Below the pieces are notes generated by a model. It worked only from the letters and a program-made list of their open reading frames with translations, had not been told where the DNA came from and did not search any database. A program made the position numbers and the translations under genes. Of a DNA stretch of 64,000 nt, positions 8,267 to 17,002 are shown one piece after another. Positions within the stretch are counted from its first letter, which is position 1, and each line of letters opens with the position of its first letter. Source of the stretch: Ferrimicrobium sp. (lineage in GTDB: Bacteria > Actinomycetota > Acidimicrobiia > Acidimicrobiales > Acidimicrobiaceae); contig NZ_DAHVNP010000031.1 of the NCBI RefSeq assembly GCF_027319265.1, positions 1 through 64,000 of the forward strand, written 5' to 3'.

Positions 8267-9538
8267 GTGGAGTGGAAGTTTCCTGATGTTGGTGAGGGGC
8301 TGCACGAGGCGCAGATCGTCAAGTGGTACCACCAAGAAGGCGATGATGTCAAGCGTGATGAGCCCTTGCTCGATGTTGAGACCGATAAGGCAGTGGTGAC
8401 GATCGGTGCCCCGGTGACGGGATCGATCGATAAGGTCCTCTTTCATGAGGGCGATACCGTGAACGTTGGTGAGGTCGTCGTCGCTTTCTCGACCGATCAA
8501 CCGAGTGGTGGTGGGCCTGATGCGTCGCCGTCGCGGAATGAAGCAAGCCCTGCGCCGGTTGTTCCAGCTGCCAAGGGGGCTGAGGCCTCAGCGCGGCCAC
8601 CCATCGTTCCCTCGCGGGAAGTAGTTGGAGCGACCGGCGAGCGAGCGATGGCGACGCCGGCGGTGCGTAGGTTGGCTCGCGAACTCGGTCTCGATATCAA
8701 CCTGGTGCGAGGTACCGGTCCTGACGGTCGCGTCGTGGCGGAGGACCTACAGGCTGCTGTCGCGACGGAGACCACTGGTGCAAGTGAACAAGTGCTAGCC
8801 CCGCCCTCCGCTCCCGCTTCTGTGCCCGCCGCGCTGACCAATGAGCAACGACGGCCGCTGGTGGGGATCCGAAAGCGGATCGCGGAGAACATGGCTCGCT
8901 CGTGGTCCCATGCTGTCCAAGTATCGGTCTTTGAAGAGGCGAATGTGGCGGCGTTGGTGGCCTTGCGCCGTGATATGAATGCACGTTTAGCGCCTGAGCG
9001 TATCAGCTATCTCCCGTTGATCGCGAAGGCGGTGGCTGGAGTCCTCGCCCAGTTCCCCGATCTCAATGGTCGACTCGACGAGGAGGCTGGCGAGATCGTG
9101 ACGTACTCGGATGTGCACCTGGGTTTCGCGGTCGATGACCCGCAGGGACTCATGGTTCCAGTCCTGCGCGCTGTCGGAGAAAAATCACTTGTTGAGGTCT
9201 CGGCTGAGCTCAATCGTCTGATTGAGGGCGCTAGGAGCCACACGCTTACCTCGGGAGAACTCACAGGCTCGACCTTTACGATTACCAACTATGGCACCAT
9301 CGGTGGAGTCTATGCCACGCCAATCATCAACTACCCCGAAGTGGGAATCCTCGGGGTGGGTCCGATCCGCAAACGCCCAGTTGTCCTTGAGGACAACACC
9401 GTGGGCGTCGGAGACGTGATGACGCTTTCTCTCACCTTCGATCATCGCATTATTGATGGTGGCTATGCATCGAGATTTCTGATGCGGGTGATCGGCTTAC
9501 TCAGTGATCCCGTGCAGTTGATGATGGAGATGAAGTAG
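8267..9538 (+). CDS. pdhC: Dihydrolipoamide acetyltransferase E2
   Basis: A 423-residue E2 core protein of the pyruvate dehydrogenase complex. A single N-terminal lipoyl domain carries the lipoyl lysine in ETDKA (Lys41). An Ala/Pro-rich linker leads to the E1/E3-binding domain (about residues 129-162, ATPAVRRLARELG). The C-terminal acyltransferase domain ends with the catalytic HRIIDGG motif (His393, Asp397). Translation starts at GTG 8267, where the protein reads MEWKFPDVGEG, after GGAGTAAGCG. One lipoyl domain is the usual number for Gram-positive-type complexes with heteromeric E1. Confidence 0.92.
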   Translation: MEWKFPDVGEGLHEAQIVKWYHQEGDDVKRDEPLLDVETDKAVVTIGAPVTGSIDKVLFHEGDTVNVGEVVVAFSTDQPSGGGPDASPSRNEASPAPVVPAAKGAEASARPPIVPSREVVGATGERAMATPAVRRLARELGLDINLVRGTGPDGRVVAEDLQAAVATETTGASEQVLAPPSAPASVPAALTNEQRRPLVGIRKRIAENMARSWSHAVQVSVFEEANVAALVALRRDMNARLAPERISYLPLIAKAVAGVLAQFPDLNGRLDEEAGEIVTYSDVHLGFAVDDPQGLMVPVLRAVGEKSLVEVSAELNRLIEGARSHTLTSGELTGSTFTITNYGTIGGVYATPIINYPEVGILGVGPIRKRPVVLEDNTVGVGDVMTLSLTFDHRIIDGGYASRFLMRVIGLLSDPVQLMMEMK

Positions 9539-10969
9539 TTGGTCGTCGGCGAATTCACAGAACAGGCGGATCTCCTCGTCATCGGTGGAGGTCCGGGTGG
9601 CTATAGTGCGGCGATCCGTGCGTCACAACTTGGACGATCGGTTACCGTAGTCGAGCGTGGAGCGATTGGTGGGGTCTGCCTCAACATCGGGTGTATCCCC
9701 TCGAAGGCGTTGATCGAGCTTTCTAGCCGTTTTCATGAGCTTGATAGTCTCGCCAAAAAAGGGGTGGTGACCGAGGACGCCCACGTCGACCCCATTGCCC
9801 TTTCACAGACGGTGATGGCAAGCGTTGAGCGGCTGACCTCAGGGGTTCGTCAACTGCTTAAGGCGGCGGACGTCGAGATCGTTGAAGGCGAGGCGAGTTT
9901 CGTCGGTCGTAATGAGGTTCGAATCCGTGCGAGCCACGACACCAGCAGAATCAAGTTCAAGGACTGCATCTTGGCAACGGGATCGTCACCTCGCGAGCTT
10001 GAAGGTTTTGTCGTTGATCATCAACGGGTATTGGACTCTACCGACCTCCTCTTCACACCGGTGATTCGCCGAGACTTGATCATCGTCGGGGGTGGCTATA
10101 TCGGTATCGAGCTCGGAAGCGCCCATGCGCGGCTTGGGACCAAGGTAACGATCCTCGAGACAGCCCCAGAGATCTTGATGGGTGTCGAACCGGAGATCCA
10201 GCGGACCCTTAGGACGGTCCTAAAGCAGATGGGTGTCGAGGTCTATACGGGCGTTGGGGTGAAGAGCATGAAGACCGCAGGCGATGCGGTTGTCGTGGAG
10301 ATGCTTCGGGGAGATGCAGTCGAAGAGATTCGCGGGAGTGCGGTGGCTGTCATGGTCGGTCGGGTTCCTAACTTGGGCGAGGATCTCGGGCTCGGACTAG
10401 CAGGCATTGCTCTTGGCTCCGACGGACGCGTTGTCGTCGATGACCAGATGCGCACGTCGAATACCCATGTATTTGCCATTGGGGATATCGTTCCTGGGCC
10501 GATGCTTGCTCATAAGGCCTATTACGAGGCCAAGGTGGCTGCAGAGGTCGCCGCTGGCCATGCGGCCGGAAATGATGCGACCGTCATACCAGCGGTGATC
10601 TTTGCGGAGCCGGAGGTGGCCTCCGTCGGGATGGGTGAGCAGGATGCGCATACGGCGCATGGAGACGACGTACTCGTGGCTCGGTTTCCCTATCGGGCGA
10701 ACGGTCGTGCGATTGTCTTAGGCGCGTCGGTCGGTGAAGTCAAACTTATTGCCGTTGCGAGCACCAAGCGACTCCTTGGTGTGCATATCGTAGGAGTTGA
10801 TGCGTCAAATCTCATCAGTGAGGCGGCGCTCGCGATTGAGTTGGGTGCCACCATCGACGATCTCGCGCTCACGATTCATCCGCACCCGACGCTTTCTGAG
10901 ATGTATCCTGAGGCAGCCGAGGTGGCCCAGGGCCTTCCAACGCACATCATCGTACAACAGCACCGATGA
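9539..10969 (+). CDS. lpdA: Dihydrolipoamide dehydrogenase E3
   Basis: An FAD-dependent class I pyridine nucleotide-disulfide oxidoreductase of 476 residues that reoxidises the E2 lipoamide with NAD+. The FAD site GGGPGG, the redox pair in GGVCLNIGC (Cys47 and Cys52), the NAD-binding GGGYIGIELG and the C-terminal HPHPTLSE active-site motif are all present. The start is TTG directly behind the E2 stop; GTG at 9542 is an alternative two-residue-shorter start. It closes the operon, and no clear terminator follows in the 160 bases before the convergent gene. Confidence 0.92.
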   Translation: MVVGEFTEQADLLVIGGGPGGYSAAIRASQLGRSVTVVERGAIGGVCLNIGCIPSKALIELSSRFHELDSLAKKGVVTEDAHVDPIALSQTVMASVERLTSGVRQLLKAADVEIVEGEASFVGRNEVRIRASHDTSRIKFKDCILATGSSPRELEGFVVDHQRVLDSTDLLFTPVIRRDLIIVGGGYIGIELGSAHARLGTKVTILETAPEILMGVEPEIQRTLRTVLKQMGVEVYTGVGVKSMKTAGDAVVVEMLRGDAVEEIRGSAVAVMVGRVPNLGEDLGLGLAGIALGSDGRVVVDDQMRTSNTHVFAIGDIVPGPMLAHKAYYEAKVAAEVAAGHAAGNDATVIPAVIFAEPEVASVGMGEQDAHTAHGDDVLVARFPYRANGRAIVLGASVGEVKLIAVASTKRLLGVHIVGVDASNLISEAALAIELGATIDDLALTIHPHPTLSEMYPEAAEVAQGLPTHIIVQQHR

Positions 10970-11131
10970 AGGAACGGCCGATCACCTCGCCATAGCGCGC
11001 AAGGTGCGTTCACGATTCGTACTCCACCCAATCTTGGGTTCGCGTTGGAGCGGGTCTACCTGGCAGGCATCGATTGATCGATGATCGCAAGATTGGCCGT
11101 TGCCTCGCGCTGTATTTGGGTTGTTCGCTGC

Positions 11132-12295
11132 TCATCGCTTAGGCTTGTCCTCGTCGTCGGGAGGAGGGTCGATCCTGTCGAGCTCCATAGTAATCTCCTC
11201 TCCCCGGCTGAGTTTGAGCGAGACGTAGGTGCCGACACCGATCGGAATGGGAATCCAGAAGTTGAAGAGGCGATACGAGAGCACCCCGAGGATCGCGATG
11301 CCCTTCGCGGTGCCAAAGCCGGTGATGAGTGGTATCATAATGCCTTCGACAACACCGAGTCCGCCAGGGGTAATGGGGATCGCGGCGGCGACGTTGGCAA
11401 TACCGTAACTGACGAGGAGGGCGTCAGGGTTGACCAGTGAGCCAAAGGCCAGCAACATGATCCACAGGCTCAACGCATCAAAGAGCCAGTTGCAGGCAGC
11501 CCAAGTGATGGCTCGCTTGAGGAGCTGTGGATCACTTGCGAGTGCACGGACTCGCTGGCCTGCACGGATAATTCCTGCGTGTATCGGCGCTTGAAAACGT
11601 CGGAGGAAGGGAAGCTTCTTCACCAGCCTATCCACGAGCAAGACCATACGGTCATTGCCTCGGGTGAGGGTGAGTACGAGCGCGATCACCGCCGCCATTA
11701 GGACAATCCCTAACCCGGCCACGATGAGGTAGAGGACGTTGAACCCAAACAAGGGTAGCGAGACGATCAGGGCAAGCCAGAGCATGAGGTTCAGCACCAC
11801 GGCCGAGCCAATGCCTTGGGTGGCCAAGGCGACACCCGCGTCGGTTCCCCGTACACCGAGACCGTTCAGCAGTCGTACAGTGAGTCCGGCACCACTCGCA
11901 GTCCCACCCGGCAACACGTGGGAGACGGCGAGTCCGGAGAGATCGACCTTTGCCAGCGATTTCAGGGACGGTTGTGGATGGGGTAATACGACTGAGGTGA
12001 GTTTGGCGTAGGCGAAGAGGGAAAATCCTTCGGCAAGAATCGCTAGCGGAATAAGCCAGTAATTCGCATGACTGAGGAGGTGCAGGGTTTTGCGAGCCCC
12101 AGCGATTTGGGGAATCACCAGGTACTCAATGACGAGGAGGATGGCGAACCCCCAGATTCCGCGGATCGCGAAATGGCGGATCAGTTTGCCCAGACTTCGT
12201 CGGGTTCCAGTGATGACCTCGCGCGACTGTTCTGTAGGGAGGTGACGAGAGGTCCGACGGCGACTCCCACCATTCTTGGACCGCCAAGTGCTCAC
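11132..12295 (-). CDS. Flippase-like integral membrane protein (LPG synthase TM family, UPF0104)
   Basis: A 387-residue polytopic protein with seven or eight hydrophobic helices. It matches the lysylphosphatidylglycerol synthetase transmembrane-region family (AglD2/UPF0104), including the hallmark PGGxxxGAG-like motif (LPGGTASGAG) and TPGGLGVVEG near the C-terminus. Members are thought to move lipids or lipid-linked sugars across the membrane; no enzyme domain is attached here. It starts with GTG after AGGGTGG. Its divergent neighbour is an AI-2E-family transporter, and envelope sugar genes follow, so a role in the envelope is plausible but not shown. Confidence 0.8.
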   Translation of the reverse strand: MSTWRSKNGGSRRRTSRHLPTEQSREVITGTRRSLGKLIRHFAIRGIWGFAILLVIEYLVIPQIAGARKTLHLLSHANYWLIPLAILAEGFSLFAYAKLTSVVLPHPQPSLKSLAKVDLSGLAVSHVLPGGTASGAGLTVRLLNGLGVRGTDAGVALATQGIGSAVVLNLMLWLALIVSLPLFGFNVLYLIVAGLGIVLMAAVIALVLTLTRGNDRMVLLVDRLVKKLPFLRRFQAPIHAGIIRAGQRVRALASDPQLLKRAITWAACNWLFDALSLWIMLLAFGSLVNPDALLVSYGIANVAAAIPITPGGLGVVEGIMIPLITGFGTAKGIAILGVLSYRLFNFWIPIPIGVGTYVSLKLSRGEEITMELDRIDPPPDDEDKPKR

Positions 12296-12552
12296 AGTAC
12301 CACCCTAGCTGACTTTGTGTAGGTTGAGGTTCTGTGGATGGACAAGAAGCATGATCAGGTGGACTAGGGTGAGTTTTCCTACTGATTGCGTAGATGGGTG
12401 TTGCCGATACGTGCGTCGGGCTATGCGATGGTGAACGGGGCACAGGCAAGGAGCTTTCGGATGGAGTCGTACGGCGTACGAAGGGTGCCGCCAGCGCTTG
12501 GTGGGAGTGGAGGTCTGTCGGTAATGTACGATGTGATCGCGAGGAGGCGTCC

Positions 12553-13653
12553 ATGACGACCCAGGGATCTCCCCATCGCTACCAGGGTCTGGGCAAGCAG
12601 ATTTTCCTAGCAGAGATCGGCATCGTCGGGGTCATACTGGCACTGGTCTTTGTGCTGTACGTCAAAGTCCTTGCGATTGAGGTTCTGGTCGCGATCGTCG
12701 GTGCAATCATTGTCGAACCGTTGGTGAATCTGTTGCGAAGGCTGCACTTTCCGCGAGGGGCTGCCGTCGCGCTGACCGTCTTTGTGGCTGCTGCAGTACT
12801 TGTCGGTCTTCTGCTGATCTTCAGTGTCCCGCTCTACTCGGCCGGCGTGCGACTCGCCAATGATCTTCCCGGGCTCATCCAAACGGTGACCCATCGGAAA
12901 ACGCGCATTGTGTCGTTGTTGCATAAATTTCATCTTGAACACTATCTCAATCTCTCCGCCCAGGGGCTAGCGAAGTTCGCCAGCACTGCGCTAGAGCCGG
13001 CCCTCCTCGCCGCGAAGGGAGTCCTCTCGTTTTTAACCGATGCGGTGATCACGGCGATGTTGACGGTATTTTTCTCACTGGAAGGCCCAAAGGGGATTGA
13101 CGTGGTGGTTGGAATGTTGCCAGCCGAACGACAACAGCATCTGCGGAGCGCTCTGCACGAGACGGGGGTGGCGGTGAGCGGCTACGTGCTCGGTAATCTC
13201 GCCACTTCGATCGTTGCGGGTATCGTTGTCTATGTCACCTTTCGCTCCCTTGGGCTTCCCTTCGCACTGCTGGTCTCTGTCTGGGTCGGGTTGGTCGATC
13301 TTATTCCTCTGGTGGGTGGTCTGTTGGCAGGTATTCCTGCTGTTGGGCTCGCCTTATTGCATGGGCTGCTACCGGCGATCATCCTCTTGGTGGTTTTTCT
13401 CGTCTATCAGCAGATAGAAAATCATCTTCTCAATCCCGTGATCCTTTCGCACACGGTGCAGCTCAATCCCCTCTGGATCTTGTTAGCCGTTTTGATCGGA
13501 GCACAGCTAGCAGGGGTTCCCGGAGCGCTGGTGGGCATCCCCATTGCCAGTGGTTTTCAAGTGCTGGCACGACGTCTGGTCGCGCCATGGCTACGTCGGC
13601 GGCTGAGGCCTGAGGATTCAGATGCCGTGGTTGGAGAGGGTGGCGAAGGTTAA
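12553..13653 (+). CDS. AI-2E family transporter
   Basis: A 366-residue membrane protein of the AI-2E transporter (TqsA/YdiK/PerM) family. Helices cluster at the N-terminus and in the C-terminal half, separated by an amphipathic middle region. The conserved LVDLIPLVGGLLAGIPA and LNPVILSHTVQLNPLWILLA stretches are characteristic. ATG at 12553 is chosen because GAGGAGG lies 5 bases upstream; the frame stays open 53 codons further but without family similarity. Substrates vary in this family (autoinducer-2, ions, unknown). The 3' end overlaps the convergent deacetylase gene by 36 bp. Confidence 0.85.
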   Translation: MTTQGSPHRYQGLGKQIFLAEIGIVGVILALVFVLYVKVLAIEVLVAIVGAIIVEPLVNLLRRLHFPRGAAVALTVFVAAAVLVGLLLIFSVPLYSAGVRLANDLPGLIQTVTHRKTRIVSLLHKFHLEHYLNLSAQGLAKFASTALEPALLAAKGVLSFLTDAVITAMLTVFFSLEGPKGIDVVVGMLPAERQQHLRSALHETGVAVSGYVLGNLATSIVAGIVVYVTFRSLGLPFALLVSVWVGLVDLIPLVGGLLAGIPAVGLALLHGLLPAIILLVVFLVYQQIENHLLNPVILSHTVQLNPLWILLAVLIGAQLAGVPGALVGIPIASGFQVLARRLVAPWLRRRLRPEDSDAVVGEGGEG

Positions 13654-14331
13654 ACGCTGGGAGCGGGCGAGGTCGATGAGCTGGGGAAGAGCCTGCAGCG
13701 TCGCCTGAAACGACCCCGGATAGGAGGTGCAATCGGAGTCATGGAGGAGTATGGTGACACCAGGGTGGAACCGTGACCGTAGATCTGCCATCACCGATAC
13801 TGGTGATGCTTGGCGTCGCCAGTCCCTACCCCAAGTTCCCCAAAGTACCAGGCGCAGGCCCTCCGCATGGGCGGCGGTGAGATCAGCTCGTGTGACGACA
13901 CCATAGGGCGGCCGGTACCAGGTGGGACGGGTCCCCGTGGCGGTTTCGATGGTGGCGAGTGCGCGAGCGAGATCGTAACGGATGCTGCGGGCACTGCGGA
14001 TCAGGTGATTCTTGTGCCAGTAGCCATGCGTGCCGAGTTCGTGGCCTCGCGCGAGGATGTCGCGGGCGAGTCCCGGTTGGCGATCCACCATCTCGCCGAG
14101 GACAAAAAACGTCGCTTTAATATCGTTCGCGTCCAAAAGGTCCAATAGCAGCGGTGTGGAGATTGGGTCTGGGCCGTCATCGAAGGTTAAGGCAATGGAC
14201 TGGGGGTGACCATCCCCAAGAAGCCAGGGGGCGGTGTAGGGGGCGAGGATCCAGTTGTGGGCTAGAAAGGATGCAGCATGGAGAGCAACCCTGGTGCTCG
14301 CAAGGGTGAGGACGGCGGTGGAGGTCTTCAT
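13618..14331 (-). CDS. Polysaccharide deacetylase (NodB domain)
   Basis: A 237-residue carbohydrate esterase family 4 enzyme with an N-terminal signal anchor (residues 1-25). The catalytic motifs are complete: TFDDGPDP supplies the base and metal Asp, and HELGTHGYWHKNHL contains the metal-binding histidines, followed by RPPYG and the late LLHDSD motif. It should remove N-acetyl (or O-acetyl) groups from an extracellular polysaccharide or peptidoglycan. Its start overlaps the stop of the upstream glycosyltransferase by 4 bases (ATGA), so the two are co-translated. That partner carries a degenerate copy of the same domain. Confidence 0.88.
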   Translation of the reverse strand: MKTSTAVLTLASTRVALHAASFLAHNWILAPYTAPWLLGDGHPQSIALTFDDGPDPISTPLLLDLLDANDIKATFFVLGEMVDRQPGLARDILARGHELGTHGYWHKNHLIRSARSIRYDLARALATIETATGTRPTWYRPPYGVVTRADLTAAHAEGLRLVLWGTWGRDWRRQASPVSVMADLRSRFHPGVTILLHDSDCTSYPGSFQATLQALPQLIDLARSQRLTFATLSNHGI

Positions 14332-16100
14332 GCGTGCACGCCTTGGGACCCATGCAAGGTTGCAAAGGGGGCGAGAGTGAGATGGTCGCTGTTGAGATGT
14401 TTGATCTCCATCTGGAGTTCAGCCTCCGCTTTGGCGGCTGACAGCTGGCTCAGATTGAGTTCGAGAATGGCGCCAGGGTGCGGTGTCAGATCGAAGTGGT
14501 GGGCGAGGATGCGAGCAGGGATGATGGTCTGGTGATGGAGTGACGCCCAGGCGAGATCCACGGCATTCATGGTGTTCTGTGGGAGGTAGGCGTTGATCTG
14601 GACCCCGAGTACCCGAGCCAGGTCGGCGCGTCCTGTGGAGAGGTCGTTTTCGGGAAGGATGAAATTGAAGTCCGAGGAGTTGCCACTACCACCGTTGATG
14701 AGCTGAACCCCCTGGTGAAAGGCGTACCGCACAGCGCCGGGATGAGCTATGGCCTGTCGACCGGTGACGACAACTCCGATGCCCTCGTTGATGATCAAGC
14801 TGTCGATCGCCGGGTTCACAAGCGCCGATGCGGGGAGGCGGGTGGAAAGATACACGTAGTCGGATTTGTTGGCAGTTCTCGTTAGGTTGAGGCCGTGATA
14901 GCCGATGACGCCCGAGAGGAGGTTGGCGACCACAAAGAGCACGATCAGCATGGCGGCGGTCCTTGTCAGACGTAACGCCCAAACGCCATGGCGGGTTGTC
15001 GGGGTCAACCGAGCTTCATGAAGTAGCTCCAGGATCGGCTGATGAGGCGCGGTCTGAAACTGATCGAGTTGTTTGGTGACCTGTTCGGCTGGATGGAGGC
15101 GCAAGTTGCGTACCTGCTGGACGAGTTGCTCCTCGTTATGACACCAGACCGTTGCACCGACGGACTCCATAGCTGCTACATTTTCGCGCCCATGTCCTGC
15201 GATTGGTCGGTACGATATCACTGGTCGCTGTGCCGCCATCGCCTCAAGTGCGGTCAATCCTCCCGCGTTTTGAATGACGACGTCGGCAGCTGCCATGTAG
15301 AGGCGCACCTCCTCGGTCCAGCCGACGGACAGCCCGCCACCGTGGCGTTCGAGTTGGGCCTGAAGATCGTGGTTACGTCCACAGAGAGCAACGGGGAAGA
15401 TGTCCTCTTCAGTGGCGAGCAGCTCGAAGGTCTGGGCGATGTCCCCCACCCCCCAGGAACCTGAGACGATGAGCACGATCGAGCGGTCGTTGGGGATGCC
15501 GAGAGCCTCCCTTGCTGCACGCTGATCAACAGGATGGAAGAAGCGAGCCTCAACAAAGGGTCCGGTGACCACAATCTCTCCGTTGGCACCCGCTCGGTTC
15601 CGTGCCTGCATGGCTGCCGTCTCAGAGACGCATAGGTGTAAGTCGACGGCGGGATGCACCCAGAGTGGGTGAACGGAATAGTCGGTGAGGAAGGTGGCAA
15701 TCGGCCGATGCGAGATGACCGGATTCTTTTGGTGTCTCATCTGACCGAGCAGCTGTGCACTAAAGGGGTGCAGAGCGATGATGATGTCGGGTTCAGTCTC
15801 CTCAATCCACCGAACTACACCACGCTGGAAGAAGGCCTGCAGCGCGCGCCGGGTGATGGTGGCCATCGGGGAGAAGGTATTCCAAAGCCAGAATTCGAGT
15901 TGATACGCCCATGGGGCTCGTTCGACCTCAAGTTTGAAACCTCGTTCTAAAAGCCGCCCCATACGAGGAGATGCATCCAGGAAATCACGAGTTTCGCACG
16001 TAATCCCGTAGCTATTGAGTTCCTCCGAGATCACCCGGGCTACTCCGTTGTGGCCACCTCCCATTCTCGCCGAGAGCAAGAGTGCCTTAGTGCTTGACAT
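14328..16100 (-). CDS. MGDG synthase-like glycosyltransferase fused to TM helix and degenerate NodB domain
   Basis: A 590-residue protein in three parts. Residues 1-365 form a GT28 glycosyltransferase of the monogalactosyldiacylglycerol synthase type: RMGGGHNGVA at the N-terminus and a nucleotide-sugar site, QNAGGLTALEAMAAQRPVI. A hydrophobic helix follows near residues 380-400. The remaining 190 residues look like an extracytoplasmic NodB-like domain: VVTGRQAIAHPGAVRY followed by FHQGVQLINGG aligns with the deacetylase pattern VTGxxAxxHPxxVRxxxxxGHEIGNH. However, TFDDG and the metal histidines are absent, so it should not be a metal-dependent deacetylase. A TAGAAT hexamer 8 nt before the ATG suggests a near-leaderless mRNA. 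Its likely product is a glycolipid. Confidence 0.78.
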   Translation of the reverse strand: MSSTKALLLSARMGGGHNGVARVISEELNSYGITCETRDFLDASPRMGRLLERGFKLEVERAPWAYQLEFWLWNTFSPMATITRRALQAFFQRGVVRWIEETEPDIIIALHPFSAQLLGQMRHQKNPVISHRPIATFLTDYSVHPLWVHPAVDLHLCVSETAAMQARNRAGANGEIVVTGPFVEARFFHPVDQRAAREALGIPNDRSIVLIVSGSWGVGDIAQTFELLATEEDIFPVALCGRNHDLQAQLERHGGGLSVGWTEEVRLYMAAADVVIQNAGGLTALEAMAAQRPVISYRPIAGHGRENVAAMESVGATVWCHNEEQLVQQVRNLRLHPAEQVTKQLDQFQTAPHQPILELLHEARLTPTTRHGVWALRLTRTAAMLIVLFVVANLLSGVIGYHGLNLTRTANKSDYVYLSTRLPASALVNPAIDSLIINEGIGVVVTGRQAIAHPGAVRYAFHQGVQLINGGSGNSSDFNFILPENDLSTGRADLARVLGVQINAYLPQNTMNAVDLAWASLHHQTIIPARILAHHFDLTPHPGAILELNLSQLSAAKAEAELQMEIKHLNSDHLTLAPFATLHGSQGVHA

Positions 16101-16105
16101 TGCAG

Positions 16106-17002
16106 ATGATTCTACCAGTTCGCCATAGACTTAGAGACCTCGTGGTAGTGCTTCTATCTTTACTGGCGGCGATTTGTTTTGGGATGGCCGCAGTGTTGCA
16201 ATTTCAAGCGAGCACCGCGTCGGCCAGTGAGCTTAATCTGCGCTTTAGCCTGTTATGGCGGCTACTGGCTAATCCGCGGTTTGGATTGGGGGCCATCTTC
16301 GATGTCGTAGGTGGGGTGGCCCAGTTCTTCGCCCTCAAGTATGGTTCCGTTCCCCAGGTGCTGCCGATCTTGGCGAGTGGCTTTGTGCTCGCCATTCTTC
16401 TCGAGCATTTTCTCGCTCGGCGTCCTGTGGGCGTTGGCGACGTGATCGCGCTGCTGGTCAGCTGTGGGGCGTTGATCACCTTCTTGGTGCTCAGCCCACA
16501 AGCGAGTGGAGAGACGATCTACGTCGGTGCGTCCATCCTGATCGGAGGGCTGGGAGTCGTGATTGGTGTCTTGACCGTCACCCTTTTGCGCCCGCTGCTG
16601 GCAGGTCATGGACGGATACAGGCGATGATAGGGGCAGCACTTCTCGGTGTCGTCTCGATCTTCGAACGTGAGGTGGGGATTCTGTGGACCCAAGAGGGCG
16701 CCGTGCGTACCTTAGAACACTGGGAACTCTGGGTGCTCGTGGTGGTGGGGGGACTTGCGTTGTTGGTGGTGCAGAGTGCCTTTCAGCGACAGAGCCTCGC
16801 GCGGGTCTTGCCGTTGGTTACCGTGGGTGAGCCGATTGCTGCCATTGCGATCAGTGCGCTCGCGTTGCAGACGCCGCTCTTTCGGGCTGGAGCGAGTACC
16901 TTTGCGAGTCTTGGAGCCCTCGTTGTCGAGATACTGGCGTTGATCTATCTTGCCCGTTCTGAGGTTCGTGTTGATGCCGAACTCCACCATGACGGCAACT
17001 GA
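16106..17002 (+). CDS. DMT/EamA-like transporter, 9-10 transmembrane helices
   Basis: A polytopic membrane protein of about 298 residues built almost entirely of hydrophobic helices. The SVPQVLPILASGFVLAILLEH stretch and the internal two-half organisation resemble drug/metabolite (EamA) transporters and NIPA-type magnesium transporters. The substrate is unknown. Its start region overlaps the divergent glycosyltransferase start; ATG at 16106 is the first start not inside that gene, and no Shine-Dalgarno sequence is visible, so the start is uncertain. The downstream hydrolase gene overlaps its 3' end. Confidence 0.7.
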   Translation: MILPVRHRLRDLVVVLLSLLAAICFGMAAVLQFQASTASASELNLRFSLLWRLLANPRFGLGAIFDVVGGVAQFFALKYGSVPQVLPILASGFVLAILLEHFLARRPVGVGDVIALLVSCGALITFLVLSPQASGETIYVGASILIGGLGVVIGVLTVTLLRPLLAGHGRIQAMIGAALLGVVSIFEREVGILWTQEGAVRTLEHWELWVLVVVGGLALLVVQSAFQRQSLARVLPLVTVGEPIAAIAISALALQTPLFRAGASTFASLGALVVEILALIYLARSEVRVDAELHHDGN

